DNA of 64,000 bases, taken from positions 1-64,000 of the forward strand of contig CAVPDR010000005.1 in assembly GCA_963702705.1 (NCBI GenBank), read 5' to 3'. Below the pieces are notes generated by a model. The model saw only the letters and a list, made by a program, of their open reading frames with translations. It searched no databases and had not been told where the DNA came from. Made by a program: the position numbers and the translations under genes. Below, piece after piece: positions 25,320 to 33,774 of this stretch (the first letter of the stretch is position 1; the number at the start of each line of letters is the position of its first letter). Source of the stretch: VRUE01 sp963702705. GTDB lineage: Bacteria; Actinomycetota; Thermoleophilia; Solirubrobacterales; 70-9.

Positions 25320-28027
25320 GAGCCGCCGCCCTGCGGCTCGGGATCGCACGCTTGCGGCACAGGCCGGCGCAGACCGCCACACAGGCCCTTGTCCTCGCCG
25401 CTGCCGTCGCCCTGCTCGGAGCGATGATCCTCTTCGTCGGGCACTCGCTGCGGACGATGACCGCCTCGGCCACCCGAAGCGTCCCACTTGATCTGCAGGG
25501 CCCCGTTGGGGGCTATGGGCAGGCCCGTGCGCTGGCGGCGGGGATCTCAAAGCAGCCAGACATCGCCCAGGCCTCCGCCGTGGCGACTGCTCCGTTTGCC
25601 GGGGTCAGCCATCGAGGCGCCGCGGGCGTGACCGACGCCGGTTCCGGGGCGATCCTCGCGGTGCCGCCCGGCTATCTCAATCACATCGACACCTTCCGCT
25701 TCCTGCGCGGCGGCTTGCGGCCTGGACAGGTCGTGCTTGACCAGCAGCTCGCGGCCACCTTGCGGGCTGGGGTCGGCGATACCGTCAGCCTGCGTCCCGG
25801 CGCCCACGCACCGCCGCGGAGCTTCAAGGTTGGCGGGATCGCCCTCGCAACCGCCTCCGACGTGCTCTTCCAGCCGCTCAACCCACAGGTCGGCCCGGCG
25901 GCCGCCCAGCCTCCGGCCAACATCGCGATCCTTCCCCTCTCGGTTTTTGCCCGCACGGTTGGTACCGCCTTGCCGTCCCTCGGTGCCAACGCGAACCCCG
26001 CTGTCGTGGCGGTGCCCGGTTCGCTCTCCGGGGTCCAGTGGCAGGTGCAGGCGCAGCTGGCCGGAGAAAGTCTCGGCGGCACGCCGAACGAAGCCTTCAA
26101 GCGCGCCGGTCAGATCCGCAACTCGGTCGAACGGAGCTTCCCGGGGAAGATCCAGTTCGTCGACAATCTCTCCGAAGCGCTCGAAGCGGCAAGCGGGGAC
26201 GCGCTCTATGCCGAGGCGCTCTTCATCATGCTCGCCGTGCCCGGCGCCCTGCTGGCGCTCGGCCTCGCCTATCTGGCGGCCTTGGGGACGGTCGAACGCG
26301 ATCGTCGTGAGCTTGCTCTGCTCCGTGCCCGCGGCGCTGGCCGGCGCCAGCTGCTCGGTATGGCGGTGGCGGAATCGAGCATCATCGGATTGTTCGCCGG
26401 CCTGCTTGGCGCCGGGATCTCCTTTCTCGCGGTGGCGCTGCTGATCGAAGGTTCGGCCGGGCTCAATCCGAGCCGGGCCGCGACCGTCGTGACGGTCTGC
26501 ATCGCCCTTGCCTTTGCGGGCGGGATCGCGGCCCGGCTCGGCACTGGGCTGCGCGCCCTCTCGGAGACGGTGTCGGCCGGCAGGCGCGGCGCGCGGGTAC
26601 GGGGGGTGCCGCTCTGGCAGCGCCTGTACCTCGACTTCGTCGCACTCGCGATCAGCGGCTTGATCTACTGGTTGACCGCCAGCACCGGCTTCTCGGCGGT
26701 TGTCAACCCCGATTCCAACCCAACCCTCTCGCTCTCGATCTACATGTTCTTCGCCCCGGCCCTGCTCTGGGTTGGGGCGACGCTGCTGCTGGTTCGGTTG
26801 CGGGGAACTCTCTTCAGCCGGGTTGCGAAGCGCTTGCGTGGGAACGAGGAAGGCACCGGTCGGCGCGCCTTCCTGCTCGCCAGTGCCTCCAGGCGTGGCC
26901 CGGCGATCAATCGCGGCCTGATCTTCGTAGGCCTGCTGCTCGCCTTCGGGGTCAGCCTCGGAGTCTTCGCCGCCACCTACAACCAGCAGGCTGGAGTCGA
27001 CGCGCAGCTCACTCTCGGCGCCGACGTCACGGCGACGGCGCCACCGGGGGTCACGGCCCGAAGCGGTCTTTCCAAGCGGATCGAAGGCGTGCCCGGCGTC
27101 GCCGCAACCTCCGCGGTTGATCACTCCTACGCATATGTGGGCCCGGACCTCCAAGACACCTTCGGGATCGAACCGTCGACGATCGGTGCCGCGACGACCT
27201 TGCGCGACTCCTACTTCATAGGCGGCGGCGCGCAGGAAACGATGAGCCGCTTGCAGAGCAGGCCAGACGGCATCCTCGTCTCCAAAGAGACGATCACCGA
27301 CTACTCGCTCGCGGTTGGCGACCTGCTCAGGCTGAGGGTGCTCGACCATCGCAGCGGCAGGTTCCACATCGTCCCCTTCCACGTCGTCGGCGCCGTTCAG
27401 GAGTTTCCCTCGGCGCCGCGCGACTCGTTCATGGTCGCCAACCTGGCCTACCTGCAGAAGGCCGACCACGCCGGCGGTCCCAACGTCGTCTTCGCCAGTG
27501 CTTCCGAAGATCCGGTGGCGGTGGCGGCCCGGGTCGCGGCCGTAACCAAGGAGTTCGGCGTCAGTGTCAAGGACATCCGCCAACAGTCGGTGCAGACGGT
27601 CAGCTCGATTACCACCATCGACCTGACCGGGATCAGCAGGCTGGAGCAAGCCTTTGCGATCGTCCTAGCCGCGGCGGCAATGTGGCTTTTCGTCAATCTC
27701 GTCGTCAGCGAGCGCCGCCACGAGTTCGCCACAATGGCGGCGCTGGGGGCCTCGCTGCGCGACATCGGTGCCTTCGTGCGTAGTGAGGCGGTTGCCGTGC
27801 TGGCGGCAGCCCTGGCCCTGGCTGCCGTGCTCGGCTGGCTCTTGGCGGAGATGTTGATCGCGATGCTCCAGCACGTTTTCGACCCGCCCCCCGATCATCT
27901 CGCCGTTCCGTGGGGCTTTTTGGGACTCCTCGCGCTCGCTGCCGTCGTTGGCGCTCTGCTCGCGGCCGCCGTCGCGGCGCGCGCTCTGCGGCGCTTGCCC
28001 CTGGGCGCGATCCTCCGCGAGGAGTGA
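25316..28027 (+). CDS. large FtsX/MacB-family ABC permease
   Basis: A 903-residue permease starting at GTG 25316, overlapping the ATPase stop (GTGA). TM1 is near 20-40. A long extracytoplasmic region precedes a first FtsX core (LFIMLAVPGALLALGLAYLA, then RDRRELALLRARGAGRRQLL). A second half has another extracytoplasmic segment and a final FtsX core (FVNLVVSERRHEFATMAALG). It is therefore an internally duplicated FtsX-type protein that probably exports or mechanically acts on a cell-envelope substrate; the substrate is unknown. Confidence 0.88.
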   Translation: MRAAALRLGIARLRHRPAQTATQALVLAAAVALLGAMILFVGHSLRTMTASATRSVPLDLQGPVGGYGQARALAAGISKQPDIAQASAVATAPFAGVSHRGAAGVTDAGSGAILAVPPGYLNHIDTFRFLRGGLRPGQVVLDQQLAATLRAGVGDTVSLRPGAHAPPRSFKVGGIALATASDVLFQPLNPQVGPAAAQPPANIAILPLSVFARTVGTALPSLGANANPAVVAVPGSLSGVQWQVQAQLAGESLGGTPNEAFKRAGQIRNSVERSFPGKIQFVDNLSEALEAASGDALYAEALFIMLAVPGALLALGLAYLAALGTVERDRRELALLRARGAGRRQLLGMAVAESSIIGLFAGLLGAGISFLAVALLIEGSAGLNPSRAATVVTVCIALAFAGGIAARLGTGLRALSETVSAGRRGARVRGVPLWQRLYLDFVALAISGLIYWLTASTGFSAVVNPDSNPTLSLSIYMFFAPALLWVGATLLLVRLRGTLFSRVAKRLRGNEEGTGRRAFLLASASRRGPAINRGLIFVGLLLAFGVSLGVFAATYNQQAGVDAQLTLGADVTATAPPGVTARSGLSKRIEGVPGVAATSAVDHSYAYVGPDLQDTFGIEPSTIGAATTLRDSYFIGGGAQETMSRLQSRPDGILVSKETITDYSLAVGDLLRLRVLDHRSGRFHIVPFHVVGAVQEFPSAPRDSFMVANLAYLQKADHAGGPNVVFASASEDPVAVAARVAAVTKEFGVSVKDIRQQSVQTVSSITTIDLTGISRLEQAFAIVLAAAAMWLFVNLVVSERRHEFATMAALGASLRDIGAFVRSEAVAVLAAALALAAVLGWLLAEMLIAMLQHVFDPPPDHLAVPWGFLGLLALAAVVGALLAAAVAARALRRLPLGAILREE

Positions 28028-28030
28028 GCG

Positions 28031-28047
28031 CTCATCTGCGCTTAAGG
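28031..28047 (+). promoter_or_regulatory. CTCATCTG-type box before the second COG4705 gene
   Basis: CTCATCTGCGCTTAAGG begins 41 bp before ATG 28072. A TAGCTT box at 28057-28062 follows, leaving 10 bp to the ATG, so the motif occupies the -35 position of a leaderless promoter. Confidence 0.55.
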
Positions 28048-28071
28048 AGGCCTGCGTAGCTTGCGCCGCCG

Positions 28072-28917
28072 ATGCAGCCCGACAGCGCCAAGCGCCACGC
28101 CTTCTCCAAGGTGCCGGAAGTCACCGCCTTCTTTTGGATCGTCAAGGCGCTGACGACGGCGATGGGGGAGTCGACCTCCGACTTCCTCGTCCACAGCCTC
28201 GTGCCCGAGATCGCCGTCGTCCTCGGTGGCATCGCCTTCGCGGTCGCGCTCTACCTGCAGTTCAGCAAGGACCGCTATGTGCCCTGGGCCTACTGGCTGG
28301 CGGTGGCGATGGTCGGCGTCTTCGGCACGATGGCCGCCGACGTCCTCCACGTCGGCCTCGGCGTCCCCTACATCGCCTCGACGATCTTCTACGCGATCGT
28401 GCTCGCCGTCGTCTTCAGGACGTGGTATTTGAGCGAGGGAACCCTCTCGATTCACAGCATCACCACCCAGCGGCGTGAGCTCTTCTACTGGGCGGCCGTG
28501 CTTGCGACCTTCGCCCTGGGCACTGCCGCCGGCGACCTCACCGCGGTCACCTTCGGCCTCGGCTACTTCGGCTCGATCTTCCTCTTCTCGGCGATCATCG
28601 CGATCCCGGCGATCGGCTACTTCCGCTTCGGCATGAACTCGATCCTCGCCTTCTGGTTCGCCTACGTCCTCACCCGCCCGATCGGCGCTTCGGTCGCCGA
28701 CTGGCTCGCCGTCTCCTCGGCCCGCGGCGGCCTGGCCCTTGGTACCGGCCCGGTCAGCCTCGTTCTTGCCGCGGCGATCGCCGGCTTCGTCTACTTCTTG
28801 ACAAAGACGCGCAAGGACACGCCGCCCGACCAGATTCCCATCCTCGCACCGAGCGCCGACCACGACCCGGTCGGCCGCGTCTTCACCACCGGCGAGCAGG
28901 CCGCCGAGCAGATCTGA
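28072..28917 (+). CDS. COG4705-type membrane protein
   Basis: A 281-residue membrane protein with about eight helices, paralogous to residues 1-270 of the protein at 18940-20214: both share KVPEVT/ITxFFWIVK near the start, a TWYxSEGTLSxHxI segment before the mid-protein helix, and an FGMNSILAFWFAYVLTRPIGAS segment. It lacks the soluble C-terminal domain. It follows the ABC exporter but has its own boxed promoter. Confidence 0.78.
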   Translation: MQPDSAKRHAFSKVPEVTAFFWIVKALTTAMGESTSDFLVHSLVPEIAVVLGGIAFAVALYLQFSKDRYVPWAYWLAVAMVGVFGTMAADVLHVGLGVPYIASTIFYAIVLAVVFRTWYLSEGTLSIHSITTQRRELFYWAAVLATFALGTAAGDLTAVTFGLGYFGSIFLFSAIIAIPAIGYFRFGMNSILAFWFAYVLTRPIGASVADWLAVSSARGGLALGTGPVSLVLAAAIAGFVYFLTKTRKDTPPDQIPILAPSADHDPVGRVFTTGEQAAEQI

Positions 28918-29054
28918 GGTAATGCGACGCCCTCCTGCCGCGCACCCAGGCGCGTGCTCGGGGCAAGCGCATCGCGGACTGCCGGACGATCCTCCGCAAC
29001 GCCGGATCGCCCCTCGGGCGGTGTCGAGCCTCGATCAACCCCTAGCCTGGGACC

Positions 29055-29807
29055 GTGAGCGGCCCGCAGCTCAGCCTCGCGATCTCGGTGTTTCTTGCCT
29101 GCGCGGTCGAGGCGGTGGAGGCGTTCACGATCGTGCTGGCGGTCGGAAGCACTCGCAAGTGGTCCTCGGCCCTGCTCGGCGTCGGCGTCGCGACGGTCGT
29201 CCTCGGCGTCCTGGTTGCCGTCCTTGGGCCGGCACTCACCGTTCTTCCGATTGAGGTACTGCGCCTCGTGGTCGGGGGTCTGCTCTTGGTCTTCGGCCTG
29301 CAATGGCTGCGCAAGGCGATCCTGCGAGCGGGGGGAGCAAAGGCGCTCCATGACGAGATGGCGACCTTCGAGGAGGAAGCGGCGGCGGCTGAACGTGCGG
29401 CTTTGAGTGAGGGCATCGACTCCTACTCGTTCGCGATCTCCTTCAAAGCGGTCCTGCTCGAGGGCTTGGAGGTCGCGTTCATCGTCTTGACCTTCGGCGC
29501 CAACCAAGACGACGTGCCCCTTGCCGCGCTTGCCGCTGTGCTGGCCATCGTCGCAGTGATAGCGGCCGGTGTGTTGGCCCGAGCGCCCCTGGCCCGGGTG
29601 CCGGAGAACTCGATGAAGTTCGCCGTCGGCGTGTTGCTGAGCACCTTCGGAATCTTCTGGGGCGCCGAGGGCGCGGGTGCCGCCTGGCCCGGTGGCGACG
29701 CCGCCTTGCCGGTGCTCGTCGCACTGATCGCCGCCGCTTCGTGGCTGATGGTCCGCCAGCTGCGCAGTGCCGGGAAGCCGCGGGTCGCGATCGGGGTGGG
29801 CCGATGA
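29055..29807 (+). CDS. COG4280-type membrane protein, possible cation exporter
   Basis: A 250-residue membrane protein starting at GTG 29055 with TAGCCT seven bases upstream. Two internally similar halves carry acidic helix motifs: CAVEAVEAFTIVLAVG near 15-30 and FKAVLLEGLEVAFIVLTFG near 130-148. This two-fold repeat with paired glutamates recalls the GDT1/TMEM165-like and LysE-superfamily cation exporters. Substrate is inferred only loosely. The neighbouring small gene overlaps its stop. Confidence 0.65.
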   Translation: MSGPQLSLAISVFLACAVEAVEAFTIVLAVGSTRKWSSALLGVGVATVVLGVLVAVLGPALTVLPIEVLRLVVGGLLLVFGLQWLRKAILRAGGAKALHDEMATFEEEAAAAERAALSEGIDSYSFAISFKAVLLEGLEVAFIVLTFGANQDDVPLAALAAVLAIVAVIAAGVLARAPLARVPENSMKFAVGVLLSTFGIFWGAEGAGAAWPGGDAALPVLVALIAAASWLMVRQLRSAGKPRVAIGVGR

Positions 29808-29992
29808 TCGGCCGCGCCGGCGCCGGCGTCTGGGAGTTCGTCGTCGGCGAGGACTGGCGGGTCGCGCTGGGGGTGGTGGTGGCGTTGGCGGCGACCTCCC
29901 TGGTCGCTGCTGTCGGAGTACCGGCCTGGTGGATCGCCCCGATCGCGGTCCTGGCGATCCTCCATCGCTCGGTCGGGCGCGCCGTTTCCTAG
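29804..29992 (+). CDS. small membrane protein, 62 residues
   Basis: Starts at ATG 29804, overlapping the previous stop codon (ATGA), which supports its expression. Residues 20-55 form one or two hydrophobic helices (VALGVVVALAATSLVAAVGV and APIAVLAILHRSVG). No family recognised. Confidence 0.6.
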   Translation: MIGRAGAGVWEFVVGEDWRVALGVVVALAATSLVAAVGVPAWWIAPIAVLAILHRSVGRAVS

Positions 29993-30132
29993 CGCGAGCC
30001 CGCCGCCATCGCGAGCAGAATCAGGCCGGCGATCACGAACGGCCAGCCGGCGCTGACGAAGATCCCAATCGCGATCAAGAGGACACCGGTGACGGTGAGG
30101 ATCCTGCGGCGCCCCTGCGAGCCCGGGCCCAG
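29989..30132 (-). CDS. possible small membrane protein, about 47 residues
   Basis: Immediately after the DedA stop the same frame continues with a CTG at 30132 and reads RRRILTVTGVLLIAIGIFVS, then AGWPFVIAGLILLAMAAGSR, ending in TAG. Two hydrophobic helices with a basic start look protein-like, but the start codon is weak. It could be a stop-readthrough extension of DedA or a separate small gene. Confidence 0.35.
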   Translation of the reverse strand: MGPGSQGRRRILTVTGVLLIAIGIFVSAGWPFVIAGLILLAMAAGSR

Positions 30133-30135
30133 GGC

Positions 30136-30786
30136 TCAGTCCACCCCGAGCGGCTCGCGGCCCCGCCGCCGCTTGACCACCAGGTAGACCGCCCCGGCCA
30201 CAATCGCGACCAAGACGACGTAGTCCAGGTAGCCGAGCCTGTGGCGCCAGTCTTCCCAGTTGGTGCCTACGCTTTGGCCGATCAGGGCCAGCATCAGCAC
30301 CCAGGGGATGCAGCCGGCCAGGGTGTAGGTGGTGAAACGCCAAAACGGCATCTTCGCCGCCCCTGCTGGGAGCGAGATGAAGGTACGTACGATCGGCAGC
30401 ATTCGTGAGAAGAAGACGGTCGCTGAGCCGTAGCGCTCAAACCACGCATCGGCCCACTTGAGGTGCTTGGGGCTGACGTGGATCAGCTTGTTCTTTTCCA
30501 ATAGGTCAAGCCTGCCGTAGTAGCCGGCCGCGTAGGCGATCCACGATCCGACCAGGTTGCCGAGTACGCCGGCGGTGACGACGCCGAACATCGTCAGTTC
30601 GCCTTCGGCGACGCTGAACCCAGCGAAGAGCATGATCGCCTCGCTCGGCACCGGGATGCAAGCCGACTCCAGCGCCATCAGCAAAAAGACGGCGAGGACA
30701 CCGGCCGAGCCGATGAATTCGGTGGCGACGTCGACGATTGGTTCGACCACCTTGTCGGTGATGCTGGCAAGCAGGAGCAAGTTCAC
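30136..30786 (-). CDS. DedA-family membrane protein
   Basis: A 216-residue DedA/VTT-domain protein starting at GTG 30786. Hallmarks: ALESACIPVPSEAIMLFAGF (about 40-59, with the conserved E and P-x-P-S-E), the re-entrant loop VLGNLVGSWIAYAAGYYGR, and FSRMLPIVRTFISLPAGAA in the second half. DedA proteins support membrane homeostasis and undecaprenyl-phosphate or lipid flipping. It overlaps the small upstream gene (GTGA). An internal CTCATCTG-type box 42 bp upstream may provide its own promoter. Confidence 0.9.
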   Translation of the reverse strand: MNLLLLASITDKVVEPIVDVATEFIGSAGVLAVFLLMALESACIPVPSEAIMLFAGFSVAEGELTMFGVVTAGVLGNLVGSWIAYAAGYYGRLDLLEKNKLIHVSPKHLKWADAWFERYGSATVFFSRMLPIVRTFISLPAGAAKMPFWRFTTYTLAGCIPWVLMLALIGQSVGTNWEDWRHRLGYLDYVVLVAIVAGAVYLVVKRRRGREPLGVD

Positions 30787-31031
30787 GGAGCGCGGGACTC
30801 TCGCCTCTCAGCCTTAAAGGCAGATGAGCGCCGCCGCACGGCCCTGGCCGCGGCTTCGGTGGCGATCCACGCAAGCAGGACCAGGAGAGTGGGCAGGGCG
30901 ACGAAGGCGACGATGCCGATCCCCGCCGCCAGAAGAAAGGCGAGGAGGGCTATGCCGAGCGCGATCAGGACGTCGGCCAGCAGGGTCCGCCGCGCCGCCG
31001 CGCCCGGTGAGATGTCGCGCGGCGGCCTCAC
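30783..31031 (-). CDS. small two-helix membrane protein
   Basis: 82 residues, GTG 31031, overlapping the stop of the glycosidase-like gene upstream and the start of DedA downstream by four bases each. Residues 18-62 form two hydrophobic helices (ADVLIALGIALLAFLLAAGI, then a second). The C-terminus is basic. Its tight coupling suggests it works with DedA or the upstream protein. No family recognised. Confidence 0.6.
   Translation of the reverse strand: MRPPRDISPGAAARRTLLADVLIALGIALLAFLLAAGIGIVAFVALPTLLVLLAWIATEAAARAVRRRSSAFKAERRESRAP
30812..30828 (-). promoter_or_regulatory. CTCATCTG-type box before DedA
   Basis: On the minus strand CTCATCTGCCTTTAAGG lies inside the small membrane-protein gene, 42 bp before the DedA GTG. 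The distance equals that of the boxes before the two COG4705 genes. Confidence 0.5.
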
Positions 31032-32182
31032 CAGCGCTGCCCCGGGCGCAGGTAGACGGCGAAGAAGTCGCGTTCGTCGGGGGTCAAATAGCGTTCTGGA
31101 GGCCGCAGCATTTCCGGCAGCAGGTTGCTCGGTTCGCGCGCGCCGGGGTGGCGGTAGCTGATGAAGCTGGTCCAGTCTTCGTTGATGTCGAGCTCGAGCG
31201 CGCGGACGGCGCCGGCCCGCTGCAGGACCTTGGCCAGCGATTCGACCGTCTGGAAGTCGGCTGCGGCGTAGAGCAGGTTGCCGCGGCTATCGATGCCGAG
31301 CCCCGAGCGCCAGACGCGGACCGCGTTGTTGACCGTTTCGCCCCATTCGGGCCCGTCGCTCAGCCTTGGGCTGAGCTGCCCGTCTTCGATGATCGGCGGC
31401 AGGTTCTGCTTCGCGAACCAGACATCCGCGGGCGCTCCCGGGCCCCGGTGCCAGGGGACGACGTCGACCCGTCCATCGCGGTACTCGACGATAGTGGCGA
31501 TTCCGTTCACCATCGCTTCCTTGACCTTGCCGCGGTAGATCAGGCCGGCGTTCGAGGTTTCCAGCGGGAAGCCGCCGTTGAAGGTTGCAACGACATGCTT
31601 GCGCTTGGATTCCGGCACCTCGGCCGGGCCGCGGTGGGCCAGCGGCGCCGGCGGCTCGGCCAGGCCGGGAACGTAGGCCAGCCGGGTCCGCGAGGTGTCG
31701 ATCCAGGCGACGCCGGCAACAAACTTGGGGTATTCGGGATCGCTTCGGAAGGTCGTCAGTAGGACCGGGGGACGGGCGCCCGCGTGTGCGGCCGCCTTCT
31801 TCCAGACCCCCTCGCCGGGCAGCGCCGGCTGGATTAGCGGCTTCACGTTCGGGGGCCGGTAGTCCCTGCTCCGCGGACCCGGTCCTTCGCCTGTCGACGC
31901 CACGCCGACCTGGGGCAGGGAGCGCAGGGGCGGTCCGCCCTTGGCGGGCGCGGTAAGGGTGTAGTACCAGTTCTCGATCTGGGAGACGAGCGAGTTGCCG
32001 CCGTTCTCGCGCAGCCACTCGACGCTGCGAACGCCGAGGCCGACGTTGTGCTTTTTACCCATCGCCTGCACGTAGGAGATGCCGGCTGGGATCAGACAGG
32101 CGATCGCCGCGAGCAGGAGGACCCTGCGCGCCCGGTGCCAGAACGGAATCGGCAGGCGGCGCTCGGATCGAGCGGAGGGCAT
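31028..32182 (-). CDS. membrane-anchored phosphodiester glycosidase-like (DUF2233/NAGPA) protein
   Basis: About 384 residues from ATG 32182, which places an N-terminal helix (ARRVLLLAAIACLIPAGISY) near 20-40 as a membrane anchor or signal. The C-terminal 230 residues show the NAGPA-type pattern: HVVATFNGGFPLETSNAGLIYRG, then VWFAKQNLPPIIEDGQLSP, and LGIDSRGNLLYAAADFQTVE followed by ALELDINEDWTSF. Such domains cleave phosphodiester-linked sugars, for example in wall glycopolymers. First gene of an operon with the small membrane protein and DedA. Confidence 0.8.
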   Translation of the reverse strand: MPSARSERRLPIPFWHRARRVLLLAAIACLIPAGISYVQAMGKKHNVGLGVRSVEWLRENGGNSLVSQIENWYYTLTAPAKGGPPLRSLPQVGVASTGEGPGPRSRDYRPPNVKPLIQPALPGEGVWKKAAAHAGARPPVLLTTFRSDPEYPKFVAGVAWIDTSRTRLAYVPGLAEPPAPLAHRGPAEVPESKRKHVVATFNGGFPLETSNAGLIYRGKVKEAMVNGIATIVEYRDGRVDVVPWHRGPGAPADVWFAKQNLPPIIEDGQLSPRLSDGPEWGETVNNAVRVWRSGLGIDSRGNLLYAAADFQTVESLAKVLQRAGAVRALELDINEDWTSFISYRHPGAREPSNLLPEMLRPPERYLTPDERDFFAVYLRPGQRW

Positions 32183-32367
32183 CGGCGAAGCGTTGCGCCG
32201 GTACCTGAAAGGGAGGTGAGAACGCGGCCGGCCGAGCAATGCGAAGTGCTCTGCGCGACCCCCCCATCTACCACCACCCAAAGATTTAGGCAAAGTGAAG
32301 TTTCGTCTAATGCCTGTCCCATCTGCGCCGCCGACCATCGATCACTCAACCCAACGAAAGGGAAGTG

Positions 32368-32688
32368 ATGAGGAAGCTGAAGAAATTGGCCCTGGTGACC
32401 GCGGCGCTAGCTGTGGGCGGTGCCGCGTTCGCAGGGGCCCAAGGCGCGGATAAGGTGGCAAAAGTGACCGTGCAGGAATCGAGCACGGACGCCGAGTCGA
32501 ACATGTCCGGCGACACGGACAAAAGCCAGGTTGGCGACCAGAGCGAGTCCGATCAGGGCCAGACCGGCGGTCAGGAGTCAGGAACGGAGAAGGCCGACGC
32601 GCCCGATTCGGCTTCCGAAGAAGACAGCCCCGACGGTCCCGGTGACCAGGTTGACGGCCCTGGCGATCAGCAGACCGGTAACGAGTGA
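32368..32688 (+). CDS. small secreted acidic protein
   Basis: 106 residues with a signal peptide (LKKLALVTAALAVGGAAFAG) and an almost entirely low-complexity, Asp/Glu/Gln/Ser/Gly-rich mature part (GDQSESDQGQTGGQESGTEK and GDQVDGPGDQ). ATG 32368 follows GAAAGGGAAG; GTG 32365 is adjacent. The mature chain is probably disordered; its role is unknown. Last chromosomal gene before the tandem island. Confidence 0.65.
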   Translation: MRKLKKLALVTAALAVGGAAFAGAQGADKVAKVTVQESSTDAESNMSGDTDKSQVGDQSESDQGQTGGQESGTEKADAPDSASEEDSPDGPGDQVDGPGDQQTGNE

Positions 32689-32723
32689 GCCACACTCGCC
32701 GCCGCAAAAGAAGACGAACTCCA

Positions 32724-32966
32724 ATGGAGGCACTCGCGGCCTTCGAGGAGCTCTACGCCGACCTGGCTGCAGTCGGAGTCGACCAAGAGCTCGCCGCTCG
32801 CGCCGGTCGCTATGCCGAAGACCTGGGGCCGCGTGGCTATGACGCGGTCCATCTCGCCACCGCGCTCGAACTCAGCGATGAGGAAGTCGTTTTCGTCACC
32901 TGGGATCGAGATCTCGCTCAGGTGTCCGGGCGCGTCGGTCTGAGCACTGTGGGCCTAGCCCCATAG
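32724..32966 (+). pseudogene. C-terminal fragment of a VapC PIN toxin
   Basis: Encodes EALAAFEELYADLAAVGVDQ and onward, about 85 percent identical by eye to the last 78 residues of the VapC at 47862-48284, including GYDAVHLATALEL and VTWDRDLA. The N-terminal half with the first catalytic aspartate is absent and no antitoxin precedes it. In the intact element the same VapC sequence sits next to the integrase beside the repeat, so this is the debris of an older element. Confidence 0.8.
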
Positions 32967-32971
32967 AGCGC

Positions 32972-33054
32972 GAAACCCCCGACTTGCGGGGGCTTCCGAG
33001 TGCGGCTGAATGGAGTCGAACCATCACGTCCCGTTAGGGACACAAGGCCCTCAA
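32972..33054 (-). repeat. att repeat A: terminator plus tRNA-Leu 3' half
   Basis: A hairpin (GAAACCCCCG / CGGGGGCTTC, 32972-32996) followed by TGCGGCTGAATGGAGTCGAA and the variable-arm stem GTCCC/GGGAC. It matches the tRNA-Leu 3' half and its terminator at 59132-59214 but has no 5' half, so it makes no tRNA. Confidence 0.9.
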
Positions 33055-33226
33055 GCTGAACGACGACCGCATGGTAGAGCGGAAACGGCCTGTAAAGCCA
33101 AATCGATTCCGGCTGTGTCCGGCTGAATCCGGCTGCTTCGGGGGCTGACAGGCGCACTGCTGGCGCACGGAATTCGCCTCCAGCCAGCGCTGGCCAGCCG
33201 CTGGCTGTCCGGCTACCATTTGCAGC

Positions 33227-33427
33227 GTGACGACCCGAGAGAAGGCCCATGCAGTTCTGGAGCATCTACCGGAGGACAGGGTAGATGCTGCGTTGGCTGC
33301 TTTGGAGGCAGTCGAAGGGAAAGACACCTCCGTAGAGGCCATCCTTGCTCGTCACGGCGAGCAACGGCTCAGCCCCGAGGAGTTCGACCGCCACTTCGGC
33401 TCGCTGCCAACCGACGACGAGGGTTAA
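33227..33427 (+). CDS. antitoxin-like small protein
   Basis: 66 residues from GTG 33227: TTREKAHAVLEHLPEDRVDA followed by a C-terminal SPEEFDRHFGSLPTD segment. The pattern of a short helical N-terminus and an acidic, probably disordered tail is that of many RelB/VapB-type antitoxins. The next gene starts two bases after its stop and looks like a toxin. No exact family recognised. Confidence 0.5.
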   Translation: MTTREKAHAVLEHLPEDRVDAALAALEAVEGKDTSVEAILARHGEQRLSPEEFDRHFGSLPTDDEG

Positions 33428-33429
33428 CC

Positions 33430-33774
33430 ATGGCCGAGCCTCGGTTGGAGCCGGTCTTTCCGGTCGGCTTTGACGAGGACGCCTTGACCGAGGATCTTGA
33501 ACGGCTGCCCGCCAGCGCCGAGAACGCGCTGCGGGAATTTCGCAAGGAGCTACGGCGTCAGGGCGGCATCCTCAAGTCCCGGCTGAAGGCTTGCCATGAC
33601 GAGAGCCAAGACGGCACGATGCTCGGCGGTTGCGTGAAGACCTACGTACCGTGGCCGGACGGGCGCTTCGGCGTGGTGTTTGTCGCCGTGACGCATCCGA
33701 ACCGTCCGATGGCCTGCGCGCCTTCGCCCTCGGAGTGCGCCATCACCCACGCGAGTCGAATGCCGAGACAATGA
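33430..33774 (+). pseudogene. RelE-like toxin, probably frameshifted
   Basis: From ATG 33430 about 90 residues read like a RelE/phage-derived Gp49-type toxin (NALREFRKELRRQGGILKSR, then VPWPDGRFGVVFVAVTHPNR). Near 33708 the frame turns into low-quality sequence, while the next frame continues with DGLRAFALGVRHHPRESNAE, which is the expected C-terminal strand and tail. A one-base indel is the simplest explanation. It immediately precedes the GNAT gene. Confidence 0.5.

Noticed and set aside
29423..30343. 306-codon minus-strand frame overlapping DedA and COG4280 genes
   Set aside because: It crosses two genes with clear membrane-protein frames and has no motif.
33001..33054. Possible extra tRNA-Leu genes at 33001, 34467 and 49614
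   Set aside because: Only the 3' half is present in each; the 5' acceptor strand and D arm are missing, so they are att duplications.
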